This document shows positions 6,395 to 12,489 of a stretch of 12,489 bases of DNA, piece by piece. The stretch is from AP-15 sp036404275 (GTDB lineage: Bacteria; Pseudomonadota; Alphaproteobacteria; ATCC43930; CGMCC-115725): assembly GCA_036404275.1 (NCBI GenBank), contig DASXAM010000095.1:1-12489 (forward strand). Reading direction: 5' to 3'. The notes under the pieces are model-generated. The model did no database searches. It saw nothing but the letters and a program-made list of their open reading frames with translations, and was not told the origin of the DNA. The position numbers were made by a program, and so were the translations under genes. The stretch's first letter is position 1; each line of letters begins with the position of its first letter.

Positions 6395-7714
6395 CTAGCC
6401 GTGTCGTCGCGTCCGCGCGGGGCTCGCAGCGGCCGTTTGCCGCCCGATGGCCTCGGGCAGGCCCAGGATCACGGCAAACGAGACCGCGGCCGTCGCCATC
6501 ACCAGCACTGCCGGGGCGAGATCGTAGCCGCTATGCTGGATTGCATAGACCGCGGCCATCGGCGTTGCCCCGCCGAGGATGGCGAGGCCGAGATTGTAGC
6601 CGACCGACAGCACGCTGCACCGCGTCTGCCCGCGCACGAGCTCGACCATCGTCGCCGTGCTCGGCCCCCAATAGGCGGCGTTCAGCACGGCAAACCCGAT
6701 CTGCCCGAGGAGCACGATCGCCGGGTCGCGATGGTGCAGCATCCAAAACAGCGGCAGCGCCAGCGCAAAGAGCCCGCCGGTCGCGGCGAGCAGGACCGGC
6801 TTGCGGCCGAGCCGGTCCGAGAGCCAGCCCATCGGCACGATCACCAGCAGCAGCGCCAATACCGCGATCGTGTTGATGTCCAGCGCCCGCGACGCGGCGA
6901 AGAAATCGATCTGCCGCAAATAGGTCGTCACATAGACAAAGCCCATGTAATAGGCGACGGCGCCGCCGGCGTTGAGCCCGACGACCCGCAGAATCATGCG
7001 CCACTGCGTCCGGAACGCGTCGCGCAGCGGTGAGGCGGCCGGCGCCATCCCACCCGGCGCCGCACGGTCGTCGGCGAGCTGGCGCCGGATCACAAAACCG
7101 ATGCCGCCGATGACAATCCCGAGCCAAAACGCGAGCCGCCAGCCCCAACTGTGGACCGCGGCGCCATTTAACATGGTGGTAATCGCTGCCCCGATGGCCG
7201 ATCCCAGCAGCACGCCGGCGGTGGCGCCCAGCGGCGCAAAGCTGCCGAGAAAGCCGCGCCGGCCCGGCGGCGATTGCTCGATAAGGAAGACCAGCGAGGT
7301 CGTGTATTCGCCGCCGACCGACAATCCCTGGACGAGCCGCAGCAACACCAGGAATGCCGGGGCCCACAAGCCGGCTTGGGCGTAAGTCGGCAGGACGCCG
7401 ATCAGAAAGCTCGGGGCTGCCATGACCATGACCGACAGGGTCAGCGCCAGCTTGCGCCCGAGCCGATCGCCGATATGGCCAAAGATCAGGCTGCCGATCG
7501 GACGCATCAAAAAGCCCGCGGCGAACACGCCAAAAGCGGCGATCAGCGACGAGGTCGGGTCGTGCGCCGGAAAGAATTCCCGGCCGATGACCGTGGCGAA
7601 ATAGCCGTAGACGCTGAAATCGTACCATTCCATGACATTGCCGGCGATGCCGGCGGCGATCGCGCGGCGCTGCGCTGCCCGATCGAGCGTTTGCGCATCG
7701 CCGGCGGCTGTCAT
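6395..7714 (-). CDS. MFS transporter, metabolite:H+ symporter (MHS/ProP-like) family
   Basis: 439 residues with about twelve membrane helices. The family's TM1 motif GNVMEWYDFSVYGYFA is at 25-40. The MFS loop 2-3 motif GHIGDRLGRK is at 79-88 and its weaker partner GWLSDRLGRK is at 296-305. RLVQGLSVGGEYTT (126-139) followed by E146 and a basic RRG loop is diagnostic of the MHS group, which imports organic acids, osmolytes, or aromatic acids with protons. The ATG at 7714 is used, since the upstream in-frame start at 7810 lies inside the lactonase gene. Only 4 bp separate the lactonase stop from this ATG, so the two are surely one transcription unit. That context suggests the substrate is a sugar acid or other hydroxy-acid released by the lactonase in the periplasm; this is inference. 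No typical ProP C-terminal coiled coil is seen, so osmosensing is unlikely. Confidence 0.93.
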   Translation of the reverse strand: MTAAGDAQTLDRAAQRRAIAAGIAGNVMEWYDFSVYGYFATVIGREFFPAHDPTSSLIAAFGVFAAGFLMRPIGSLIFGHIGDRLGRKLALTLSVMVMAAPSFLIGVLPTYAQAGLWAPAFLVLLRLVQGLSVGGEYTTSLVFLIEQSPPGRRGFLGSFAPLGATAGVLLGSAIGAAITTMLNGAAVHSWGWRLAFWLGIVIGGIGFVIRRQLADDRAAPGGMAPAASPLRDAFRTQWRMILRVVGLNAGGAVAYYMGFVYVTTYLRQIDFFAASRALDINTIAVLALLLVIVPMGWLSDRLGRKPVLLAATGGLFALALPLFWMLHHRDPAIVLLGQIGFAVLNAAYWGPSTATMVELVRGQTRCSVLSVGYNLGLAILGGATPMAAVYAIQHSGYDLAPAVLVMATAAVSFAVILGLPEAIGRQTAAASPARTRRHG

Positions 7715-7718
7715 CGGA

Positions 7719-8930
7719 TCAACCCGGTGCGGCACCCTGGATCGAGACTTCGAGCATGTAGAGCGACTGGCTCGCCACCATGAACAGACGGTCGCGCTTG
7801 GGACCGCCAAAGGCGACGTTGGCGCACACCTCGGGGAGGCGGATGCGGCCGATCAGCTTTCCCTGCGGGTTGTATACCAGCACGCCGGCATAGCCCAAGG
7901 GCGCATTCGAGCCGCACCAGAGATTGCCCAGGACATCGGCGCGCAGCCCGTCGGGGCCGCATTTGACGCCGTCCACGGTCGTGTCGCTGAACACCCGCGG
8001 GTTTACCGGCTTTGTCCCCTGCATGTCGAAGGCATAGATCAAGCGCTTGCCGCCGGGACCGGTGTCGCCCGGGCCCTTGCCGGTGCTGATCACGTAAAGG
8101 ATTTTGTGGTCGGGCGAAAAGCACAGGCCGTTGGGGTCGGGCAATTGTTCTTCGGTGAGCGCCACTTCGAGCTTGCCGCTCGGGTCCCAGCGATAGACCG
8201 CATTTGGCAACTCGCGCTTTTTGCCGCCGATGGCACCGGCGTTTTCGGCACCGACATTCGGGTTCAGGATGCCTTGCGGATTGGTCGGACCGCCGGCCAC
8301 GTCGGGGTGGCCCTCGGGGATCGAATCGCCATAGGGCGGGTCGGTAAACCAAATGCTGCCGTCGGGATGCGGCACCACATCGTTTGGTGAATTGAGCGGC
8401 TTTCCTTCGAAGCTGTCGGCAATCACCGTGGCGCTGCCGTCATGCTCCCAGCGCACGACGCGGCGGAAGAAATCCTCGCACGAGATCTGCCGGCCCTGGT
8501 AATCGAAGGTATTGCCGTTGGTGTTGTAAGAAGGCTTGCGGAACGGCGTTACCCGGCCGTCGTCCCAGATGTAGCGGTATTGCGTGTTGCCCGACACGTC
8601 GCTGAAGACGAGGTATTGGCCTTGGCTCGACCAGGCCGGCCCTTCGGCCCACAACGCCCCGGTCCACAACCGGTAGATGGCACCCTGGGTGCGCCGCAGC
8701 GGCAGAAAGGACGGATCGAGGACGATCACGTCGGGATCGGGATAGATCGACGGATGGCCCTTGGCAAAGCTGCGCGGCGGGTTGGTGATGACACTCGCCG
8801 GCGTGCCGAGCGCCGCCTTCTCCTGCGCCAACGCCCGATTGCCGGCCAGTGCCGCGCCGGCAAGCCCGGCCCCGCCGGCGAGCATCATGCGCCGCGACAG
8901 CGAGCGCCGGCACGTTGTCTCTGACCTCAT
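7719..8930 (-). CDS. Tat-exported SMP-30/gluconolactonase-like lactonase
   Basis: 403 residues forming an SMP-30/gluconolactonase beta-propeller with an export signal. The N-terminus has a twin-arginine motif, SRRMML (12-17), a hydrophobic core of Ala/Gly/Leu, and a likely cleavage after RALA (about residue 35), so the enzyme should fold in the cytoplasm and be exported by Tat. Candidate metal ligands in the expected order are E96 (LWAEGPAW), N183 (SPNDVV), N267 (DPNGLCFSPD) and D327 (GPDGLRAD). Family members hydrolyse aldonolactones or other lactones using Ca2+ or Zn2+. An insert rich in Gly/Pro/Asn (about 200-240) near the middle may shape the substrate pocket. The start at 8930 is supported by GGGGAGGA 5 nt upstream. 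It is the first gene of a two-gene unit with the MHS transporter. The true lactone is not determinable; gluconolactone is only the family default. Confidence 0.93.
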   Translation of the reverse strand: MRSETTCRRSLSRRMMLAGGAGLAGAALAGNRALAQEKAALGTPASVITNPPRSFAKGHPSIYPDPDVIVLDPSFLPLRRTQGAIYRLWTGALWAEGPAWSSQGQYLVFSDVSGNTQYRYIWDDGRVTPFRKPSYNTNGNTFDYQGRQISCEDFFRRVVRWEHDGSATVIADSFEGKPLNSPNDVVPHPDGSIWFTDPPYGDSIPEGHPDVAGGPTNPQGILNPNVGAENAGAIGGKKRELPNAVYRWDPSGKLEVALTEEQLPDPNGLCFSPDHKILYVISTGKGPGDTGPGGKRLIYAFDMQGTKPVNPRVFSDTTVDGVKCGPDGLRADVLGNLWCGSNAPLGYAGVLVYNPQGKLIGRIRLPEVCANVAFGGPKRDRLFMVASQSLYMLEVSIQGAAPG

Positions 8931-8935
8931 CGATA

Positions 8936-8943
8936 TCCTCCCC
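8936..8943 (-). promoter_or_regulatory. Ribosome binding site of the lactonase
   Basis: GGGGAGGA on the minus strand, 5 nt before the ATG at 8930; one of the strongest sites in the window. It fixes the start so that the Tat motif lies 12 residues in. Confidence 0.75.
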
Positions 8944-9006
8944 TCGATGCTGCGTTCGCCGATCTTGGATTATGTCGCAGCGTCCGGACAACCACCGATT
9001 TGGCGG

Positions 9007-9032
9007 CCGGCGCGCGCCGGAGCTTTCTCCGG
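9007..9032. repeat. Two overlapping inverted repeats upstream of the lactonase
   Basis: CCGGCGCGCGCCGG (9007-9020) is a perfect palindrome. It overlaps CCGGAG-CTTT-CTCCGG (9017-9032), a six-base-pair stem with a four-base loop. They lie about 80-100 bp before the lactonase ATG and 120 bp after the oxidoreductase stop. They could be a leader structure, an operator, or a terminator without a U-tract. In such GC-rich DNA chance cannot be excluded. Confidence 0.4.
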
Positions 9033-9090
9033 GCTCACCTGCCATCTCGCCGCGAGCGACATCCGCCAGCGCCTGACAGCCCGATAGCTG

Positions 9091-9111
9091 AGGTCAACTG
9101 GTGGCTGACCT
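9091..9111. promoter_or_regulatory. Candidate operator: inverted repeat AGGTCA-N9-TGACCT
   Basis: Perfect six-base arms at 9091-9096 and 9106-9111 in the 221-bp gap upstream of the lactonase/transporter unit. A 15-bp centre-to-centre spacing is compatible with a dimeric repressor. No regulator gene is adjacent, and no promoter hexamers can be assigned with confidence, so this is a suggestion only. Confidence 0.3.
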
Positions 9112-9151
9112 GCGCCGGACTCAAGGAGAGAATGTGGGGTGACGCTGCGGC

Positions 9152-9664
9152 TTACGGCTCCGCCGGGCTCTGTTTTAGCCGGTCTGAAGCAGGACGGAAG
9201 CCTACTACGGGAAGTTGATTGACGAGCCGCCGGGCGTGCGCGGCACTGCCGTCATAATGCCAGCCGGCAAAATGGCTCAGGCCAAATCGGACGATGGGCG
9301 CGATAAGGCGATTGCGATACTGGTATCCCAGAAGCGCCGCTGCCGCTTCATCCTCGCCGAGAAACCGGTAGGCGGCGATGAAGTGTTGCGATGCTATCGT
9401 GACCTCGATCGGCGCCCGAGCCTGAATATTGAGAAGCCAATCCGACCGGGGGCCAAAAGCGCTGAGCACAATCGCCTCGCAAGGGATGGGCCGATACTCG
9501 AGGACTTCGAGCACGGTGTGGTGCAGCTTTCCGGTACGTCGGCCACGATTGCTCAGCAGCAGGAAGCGCCGCCCGAGCAGCCAGCCACAATGCCAGCGGT
9601 AAAGCATGGTGGGAAGGCGGAATACCGAGCGTGCAAACCCGCTGAGCCCTGATTTCCTCGTCAC
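9152..9664 (-). CDS. Nitroreductase-family deazaflavin-dependent oxidoreductase (DUF385/Ddn-like)
   Basis: 170 residues matching the split-beta-barrel DUF385 family: a short N-terminal helix with RLPTMLYRWHCGWLLGRRFL (16-35), the signature NRGRRTGKLHHTVLEVLEY (39-57), a mid segment SDWLLNIQARAPIEVTI (74-90), and the closing NQLPVVGFRPA (149-159). Characterised relatives such as mycobacterial Ddn use reduced coenzyme F420 to reduce quinones or nitro compounds. Many proteobacterial homologues are uncharacterised, and F420 use here is not shown. The GTG at 9664 is chosen because it retains the conserved N-terminal helix; GGCGGA lies 7 nt upstream but is weak. An ATG at 9607 would remove this helix. 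The gene is divergent from the CLC gene across 141 bp, and its stop is 221 bp before the lactonase start, so it is likely a separate transcription unit. Confidence 0.85.
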   Translation of the reverse strand: MTRKSGLSGFARSVFRLPTMLYRWHCGWLLGRRFLLLSNRGRRTGKLHHTVLEVLEYRPIPCEAIVLSAFGPRSDWLLNIQARAPIEVTIASQHFIAAYRFLGEDEAAAALLGYQYRNRLIAPIVRFGLSHFAGWHYDGSAAHARRLVNQLPVVGFRPASDRLKQSPAEP

Positions 9665-9713
9665 GGTCGTTTCCGCCAGTCATGGTGTGCATAACTCTAT
9701 CAGCAAACGGGCT

Positions 9714-9725
9714 GAGGCCGGCCTC
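9714..9725. repeat. 12-bp palindrome between the divergent oxidoreductase and CLC genes
   Basis: GAGGCCGGCCTC is self-complementary. It lies 50 bp before the oxidoreductase GTG and 80 bp before the CLC ATG, where a shared operator would sit. No regulator is nearby; the chance of random occurrence in this GC-rich DNA is appreciable. Confidence 0.3.
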
Positions 9726-9805
9726 GTGCTCAAGCGGCGAGGATGCCGGTTATCTGGAGCGGCGCCCAACCGACAACGGTAGATTAAAGGCCAGCGCACG
9801 ACACA

Positions 9806-11716
9806 ATGAGGGCAAGCGTGGCAGACACGGCTCCGAAACTATCTCTGAAGCATCAATTCGACGTGTCGGCGCCGGTAGGCATCCCGAGCGGGGCCGCGGC
9901 CGGCCAATCGAGGCCGCTGCCGGGATGGGAGGTCGGCGTCCCGCCTTTTGGCGTCATCGTCATGACCTTGCTTGCGGTCGGGGTCGGCATGGTCACCGGG
10001 ATCGGCGCCTGGGCGTTTCGCGAGCTGATCGGTCTCGTCCACAACCTCTTCTTTCTGCGGCAATTCTCCTTCGCCTACGACTCCTCAATCTTCACCCCGT
10101 TCAATCCCTGGGGGCCGTGGGTGATCCTGGTGCCGGCGGTGGGAGCGATCGGCGTCACCTTCATCATCATCAACTTCGCGCCGGAGGCGAAAGGTCACGG
10201 CGTGCCCGAAGTGATGGATGCGATCTACTACAATGGCGGGCGGATCCGCCCGATCGTCGCAGTCGCCAAATCGATCGCCTCGGCGCTGGCGATCGGCAGC
10301 GGCGCCGCGGTCGGGCGCGAGGGGCCGATCATTCAGATCGGCTCGGCGCTGGGCTCGACCTTGGGGCAGCTGATCCGGATGCGGTCCGGGCAGCGTATCA
10401 CGCTGGTTGCGGCCGGCGCCGGCGCCGGGATCGCAGCGACGTTCAACACGCCGATCGGCGGCGTCATGTTCGCGATCGAGTTGATGCTGCCCGAGGTCAG
10501 CGTCAATACGTTCCTCCCGGTTGCCGCCGCGACCGGCACCGCGACCTTTATCGGACGGCTGGTCTTCGGTCCGCAGCCGGCGTTCAGCGTGCCGGAGATC
10601 GACGCGCTGCCGCTGACGCACCCCCTGCTGGCGCTGACGACGCTCTGCCTCTACGTGCTGCTCGGCGCGATCTGCGGCGTTGCCAGCGCGCTTTTTATCA
10701 AAGCGCTGCATCTCGCCGAGGACGTGTTCGAGCGCATCCCCGGGCGGTACGCGCGCCACGTGATCGGCATGCTTTTGGTCGGCTGCCTCATCTATGCGCT
10801 GCACCAGGGCTTCGGCCATTACTTCGTCGAAGGCGTCGGCTATTCGACGATTCAGGCAATTCTCAATGGCTGGGGCGGAGCGGCGTGGATGCTCGGCCTC
10901 CTTTTTGTCTGCAAGGTGTTCGCGACCTCGGCAAGTCTCGGCGCCGGCTCGTCGGGCGGCATCTTCTCGCCGTCGCTGTTCATGGGCTGCACGCTGGGCG
11001 GCGCCTTTGCGACAATCGTGGCGCCGCTGCTGCCGGGCGTCGGAATAGACGTGCCCGCCTTCGCGATGGTCGGCATGGGAGCAATGGTCGGCGGCGGCAC
11101 CGGCGCGGCGATGACCGCGGTCACGATGATCTTCGAGATGACGCTCGATTATCACATCGTGCTGCCGATGATCCTCGCGGTCGCGGCGGGGCTCGGCGTC
11201 CGGCGTGCGCTGTCGCGGGAGAACATTTACACCGCAAAGCTTGTGCCGCGCGGCCACGTGATCCCCAAGGCGCTGCACGCCAACATGTTTCTCGTGCGCG
11301 CGGCAAAGGATGTCATGGAAACGAGCTTTCTGCTCGTTCCGGCGGCGGCCCGGCTCGACGATTTCCTGCGCCGGCCGGAGCAAGGGAACGGCCTATGCCA
11401 TGTGATCATCACGCATGGCGACCACATCATTGGCGTCGTGCGCATCAATACCGGCTTGCGCAGCAATCTCGCCGATCTCGAAACCGGTGTCACATTCGGC
11501 GATGTGGCCAACCGCCATTTCACGATCGTCCGCGAGAACGACGTGGCGTTCGATGTGATCACGCGGTTGTGGCGGCGCAACGGCGTCATGGCGCTCGTGG
11601 TGCATCAGGCCGCGCCGGGCTTCCATATCCCGCGCCCAACCGAGGTCGTCGGCGTCATCACCAAGGAGCACGTCGCCGACGCGGTGGCTGCAGGCATCCA
11701 GGCGTATCCGCGATAG
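9806..11716 (+). CDS. CLC-family chloride channel/transporter with two C-terminal CBS domains
   Basis: 636 residues. A 45-residue cytosolic N-terminus leads into the CLC membrane domain (about 47-470), followed by two CBS domains (about 498-560 and 562-628). Filter motifs in order are GHGVP (130-134, usually GSGIP), GREGP (170-174) with gating glutamate E172, GGIFSPS (384-390), and the central tyrosine Y449 in DYHIVLPM. The segment FAIELM (222-227) has E225 followed by Leu226 where exchangers such as E. coli ClcA have the second 'proton' glutamate of IIEEM. CLC proteins move Cl- or other anions, either as channels or in exchange for H+; CBS domains often bind nucleotides and modulate gating. 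The ATG at 9806 has no clear ribosome site; GTG 9818, with GAGGG nearby, is an alternative that shortens the protein by four residues. The gene appears monocistronic, with 171 bp to the next gene. Confidence 0.95.
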   Translation: MRASVADTAPKLSLKHQFDVSAPVGIPSGAAAGQSRPLPGWEVGVPPFGVIVMTLLAVGVGMVTGIGAWAFRELIGLVHNLFFLRQFSFAYDSSIFTPFNPWGPWVILVPAVGAIGVTFIIINFAPEAKGHGVPEVMDAIYYNGGRIRPIVAVAKSIASALAIGSGAAVGREGPIIQIGSALGSTLGQLIRMRSGQRITLVAAGAGAGIAATFNTPIGGVMFAIELMLPEVSVNTFLPVAAATGTATFIGRLVFGPQPAFSVPEIDALPLTHPLLALTTLCLYVLLGAICGVASALFIKALHLAEDVFERIPGRYARHVIGMLLVGCLIYALHQGFGHYFVEGVGYSTIQAILNGWGGAAWMLGLLFVCKVFATSASLGAGSSGGIFSPSLFMGCTLGGAFATIVAPLLPGVGIDVPAFAMVGMGAMVGGGTGAAMTAVTMIFEMTLDYHIVLPMILAVAAGLGVRRALSRENIYTAKLVPRGHVIPKALHANMFLVRAAKDVMETSFLLVPAAARLDDFLRRPEQGNGLCHVIITHGDHIIGVVRINTGLRSNLADLETGVTFGDVANRHFTIVRENDVAFDVITRLWRRNGVMALVVHQAAPGFHIPRPTEVVGVITKEHVADAVAAGIQAYPR

Positions 11717-11758
11717 TGGAACGGGAGAGCCGGGCCCAGGCGCTGGCTGTGTTCTATC

Positions 11759-11774
11759 GTGCCCGCGCGGGCAC
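11759..11774. terminator. 16-bp perfect palindrome downstream of the CLC gene, possible terminator stem
   Basis: GTGCCCGCGCGGGCAC is self-complementary and begins 43 bp after the CLC stop. As RNA it could form a six-pair GC stem with a GCGC loop. No T-tract follows, so it is not a canonical intrinsic terminator; it could equally be an operator for the downstream amidohydrolase. Confidence 0.35.
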
Positions 11775-11874
11775 TCCCTGCCGCGTGCCAGCCATGCGGC
11801 AAGAGAAAGCCACGCCGTCGAATTCCGCTGCGCGGACCGGCCCGCCCGCGTGCTAGGCTTCGCCTGAACCGGAT

Positions 11875-11881
11875 AAAGGGG
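11875..11881 (+). promoter_or_regulatory. Ribosome binding site deciding the amidohydrolase start
   Basis: AAAGGGG lies directly against the first ATG (11882) but 6 nt before the second ATG (11888). The spacing favours 11888 as the true start. Confidence 0.55.
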
Positions 11882-11887
11882 ATGGCG

Positions 11888-12489
11888 ATGGCGTATGACC
11901 TCTTGATCAAGAACGGGCGGATCGTCGACGGCTCGGGCATGCCGTCGTTTCGCGGCGATGTCGGCGTCAGGGACGGCAAGATCGTCGAGATCGGCAAATT
12001 GTCGGGGCCGGCGACACGCACGATCGACGCCGAGGGCCGCGTCGTCGCACCCGGCTTTATCGACAACCATTGCCATTACGACGCGCAGGTCACCTGGGAC
12101 CCGCTGTGCTCGTTCTCCTGCGACCACGGCGCCACCAGCGTCATCTTCGGCAATTGCTCGCTCAGCCTGGCGCCGGTCAGAAAGGGCAAGGAGCGGCGGC
12201 TTTCCGAGTTTCTCTCCTATGTCGAAGCGATCCCGATGGAGGTGCTCGACACCCTCGAGGTCACCTGGGAGACGGTCCCCGAATATCTCGACCAGCTCGA
12301 CCACAACCTCGGCGTCAATGTCGGCAACCTGATCGGTCACACTGCGGTGCGCTATTACGTGATGGGCGACGAGTGCCAGAAGCGCGCCGCGACCGACAGC
12401 GAAATCGCCGAAATGCAGGGCCTCGTGCGCGACGGCATGAAAGCCGGCGCCTTGGGCGTCTCGGTGTCGCGCAACCAGGGCCATTTCGA
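11888..12489 (+). CDS. N-acyl-D-amino-acid deacylase-type amidohydrolase, N-terminal 200 residues (runs off the window)
   Basis: The reading frame is open to the last base, so the gene is truncated by the window edge. The N-terminus has the beta-sandwich opening of amidohydrolases (MAYDLLIKNGRIVDGSG, 1-17), then APGFIDNHCHYDAQ with the metal-binding HxH pair H61 and H63, and GATSVIFGNCS with C90. The Cys after a 'GN' turn is the bridging ligand seen in D-aminoacylases, where Lys is used by dihydroorotase/urease-type relatives. NLIGHTAVRYYVMG (about 143-156) and GALGVSVS (about 188-195) also fit this subfamily. Such enzymes hydrolyse N-acyl-D-amino acids; many annotated members are broader amidohydrolases. 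It follows the CLC gene by 171 bp with a palindrome between them and is probably separately transcribed. The remaining catalytic residues lie beyond the window. Confidence 0.88.
   Translation, partial: MAYDLLIKNGRIVDGSGMPSFRGDVGVRDGKIVEIGKLSGPATRTIDAEGRVVAPGFIDNHCHYDAQVTWDPLCSFSCDHGATSVIFGNCSLSLAPVRKGKERRLSEFLSYVEAIPMEVLDTLEVTWETVPEYLDQLDHNLGVNVGNLIGHTAVRYYVMGDECQKRAATDSEIAEMQGLVRDGMKAGALGVSVSRNQGHF

Noticed and set aside
6531..7628. 365-residue minus-strand frame inside the MFS gene
   Set aside because: It lies in a shifted frame of the MFS transporter, which has clear family motifs and twelve membrane helices; the shifted product has neither.
8997..9218. Small plus-strand frames in the gap upstream of the lactonase
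   Set aside because: They lack ribosome sites and recognisable motifs and run into the end of the oxidoreductase gene on the other strand.
10085..11383. 432-residue antisense frame under the CLC gene
   Set aside because: Its His/Arg/Asp-rich composition is typical of an antisense shadow, and it lacks a ribosome site or a known domain.
9682..11856. 724-residue open frame overlapping the CLC gene in another plus-strand frame
   Set aside because: It is extremely rich in Arg, Gly and Ala, has no family motif, and lies over a CLC gene with all its signature motifs.
11393..12484. 363-residue minus-strand frame antisense to the CLC end and the amidohydrolase
   Set aside because: The opposite strand carries CBS domains and a clear amidohydrolase N-terminus; this frame has no motif.

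Overview
The window is GC-rich, densely packed bacterial chromosome. Short intergenic gaps, Shine-Dalgarno starts, a Tat-type exported lactonase, an LTXXQ periplasmic protein and CaiB/BaiF-type catabolism suggest a free-living Gram-negative, most likely an alphaproteobacterium of the Rhodospirillales/Hyphomicrobiales sort. That placement is an inference from gene style; there is no rRNA or other phylogenetic marker. I see no tRNA, rRNA, CRISPR array, insertion sequence, or attachment site.

Layout. (1) 1-2004, minus strand: a periplasmic LTXXQ/Spy-like protein, a CaiB/BaiF CoA-transferase and the N-terminus of a MetE/UROD-like protein, with 22-34 bp gaps. (2) 2097-4714, plus strand: a Wzz/GumC-type polysaccharide co-polymerase whose cytoplasmic tail is a degenerate tyrosine-recombinase fold, overlapped (TTGA) by a small secreted protein of unknown function. 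(3) 4724-5551 minus and 5625-6389 plus: a stand-alone 5'-3' exonuclease domain protein divergent from an ABHD10-like alpha/beta hydrolase. (4) 6395-8930, minus: a Tat-exported SMP-30/gluconolactonase-like enzyme followed after 4 bp by an MHS-family proton symporter, apparently a 'hydrolyse outside, import' pair. (5) 9152-9664 minus and 9806-11716 plus: a DUF385/Ddn-type oxidoreductase divergent from a CLC anion channel/transporter with two CBS domains. (6) 11888 to the end, plus: the N-terminal part of an N-acyl-D-amino-acid deacylase-type amidohydrolase.

The most unusual item is the C-terminal domain of the 2097-4085 protein. Polysaccharide co-polymerases of this class either end after the second membrane helix or carry a BY-kinase. 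Here the tail lines up with XerC/XerD-type recombinases at identical residue spacing, but four of the six catalytic positions are substituted (R to T507, K to E531, H to Q596, H to P622) and only the second Arg (R599) and the Tyr (Y631) remain. It looks like a pseudo-recombinase recruited to the inner face of the membrane on a polysaccharide chain-length regulator. I know of no described system of this kind, but I could not search databases. The CLC protein is the second point of interest: its first filter motif is GHGVP, and the usual 'proton glutamate' position is leucine.
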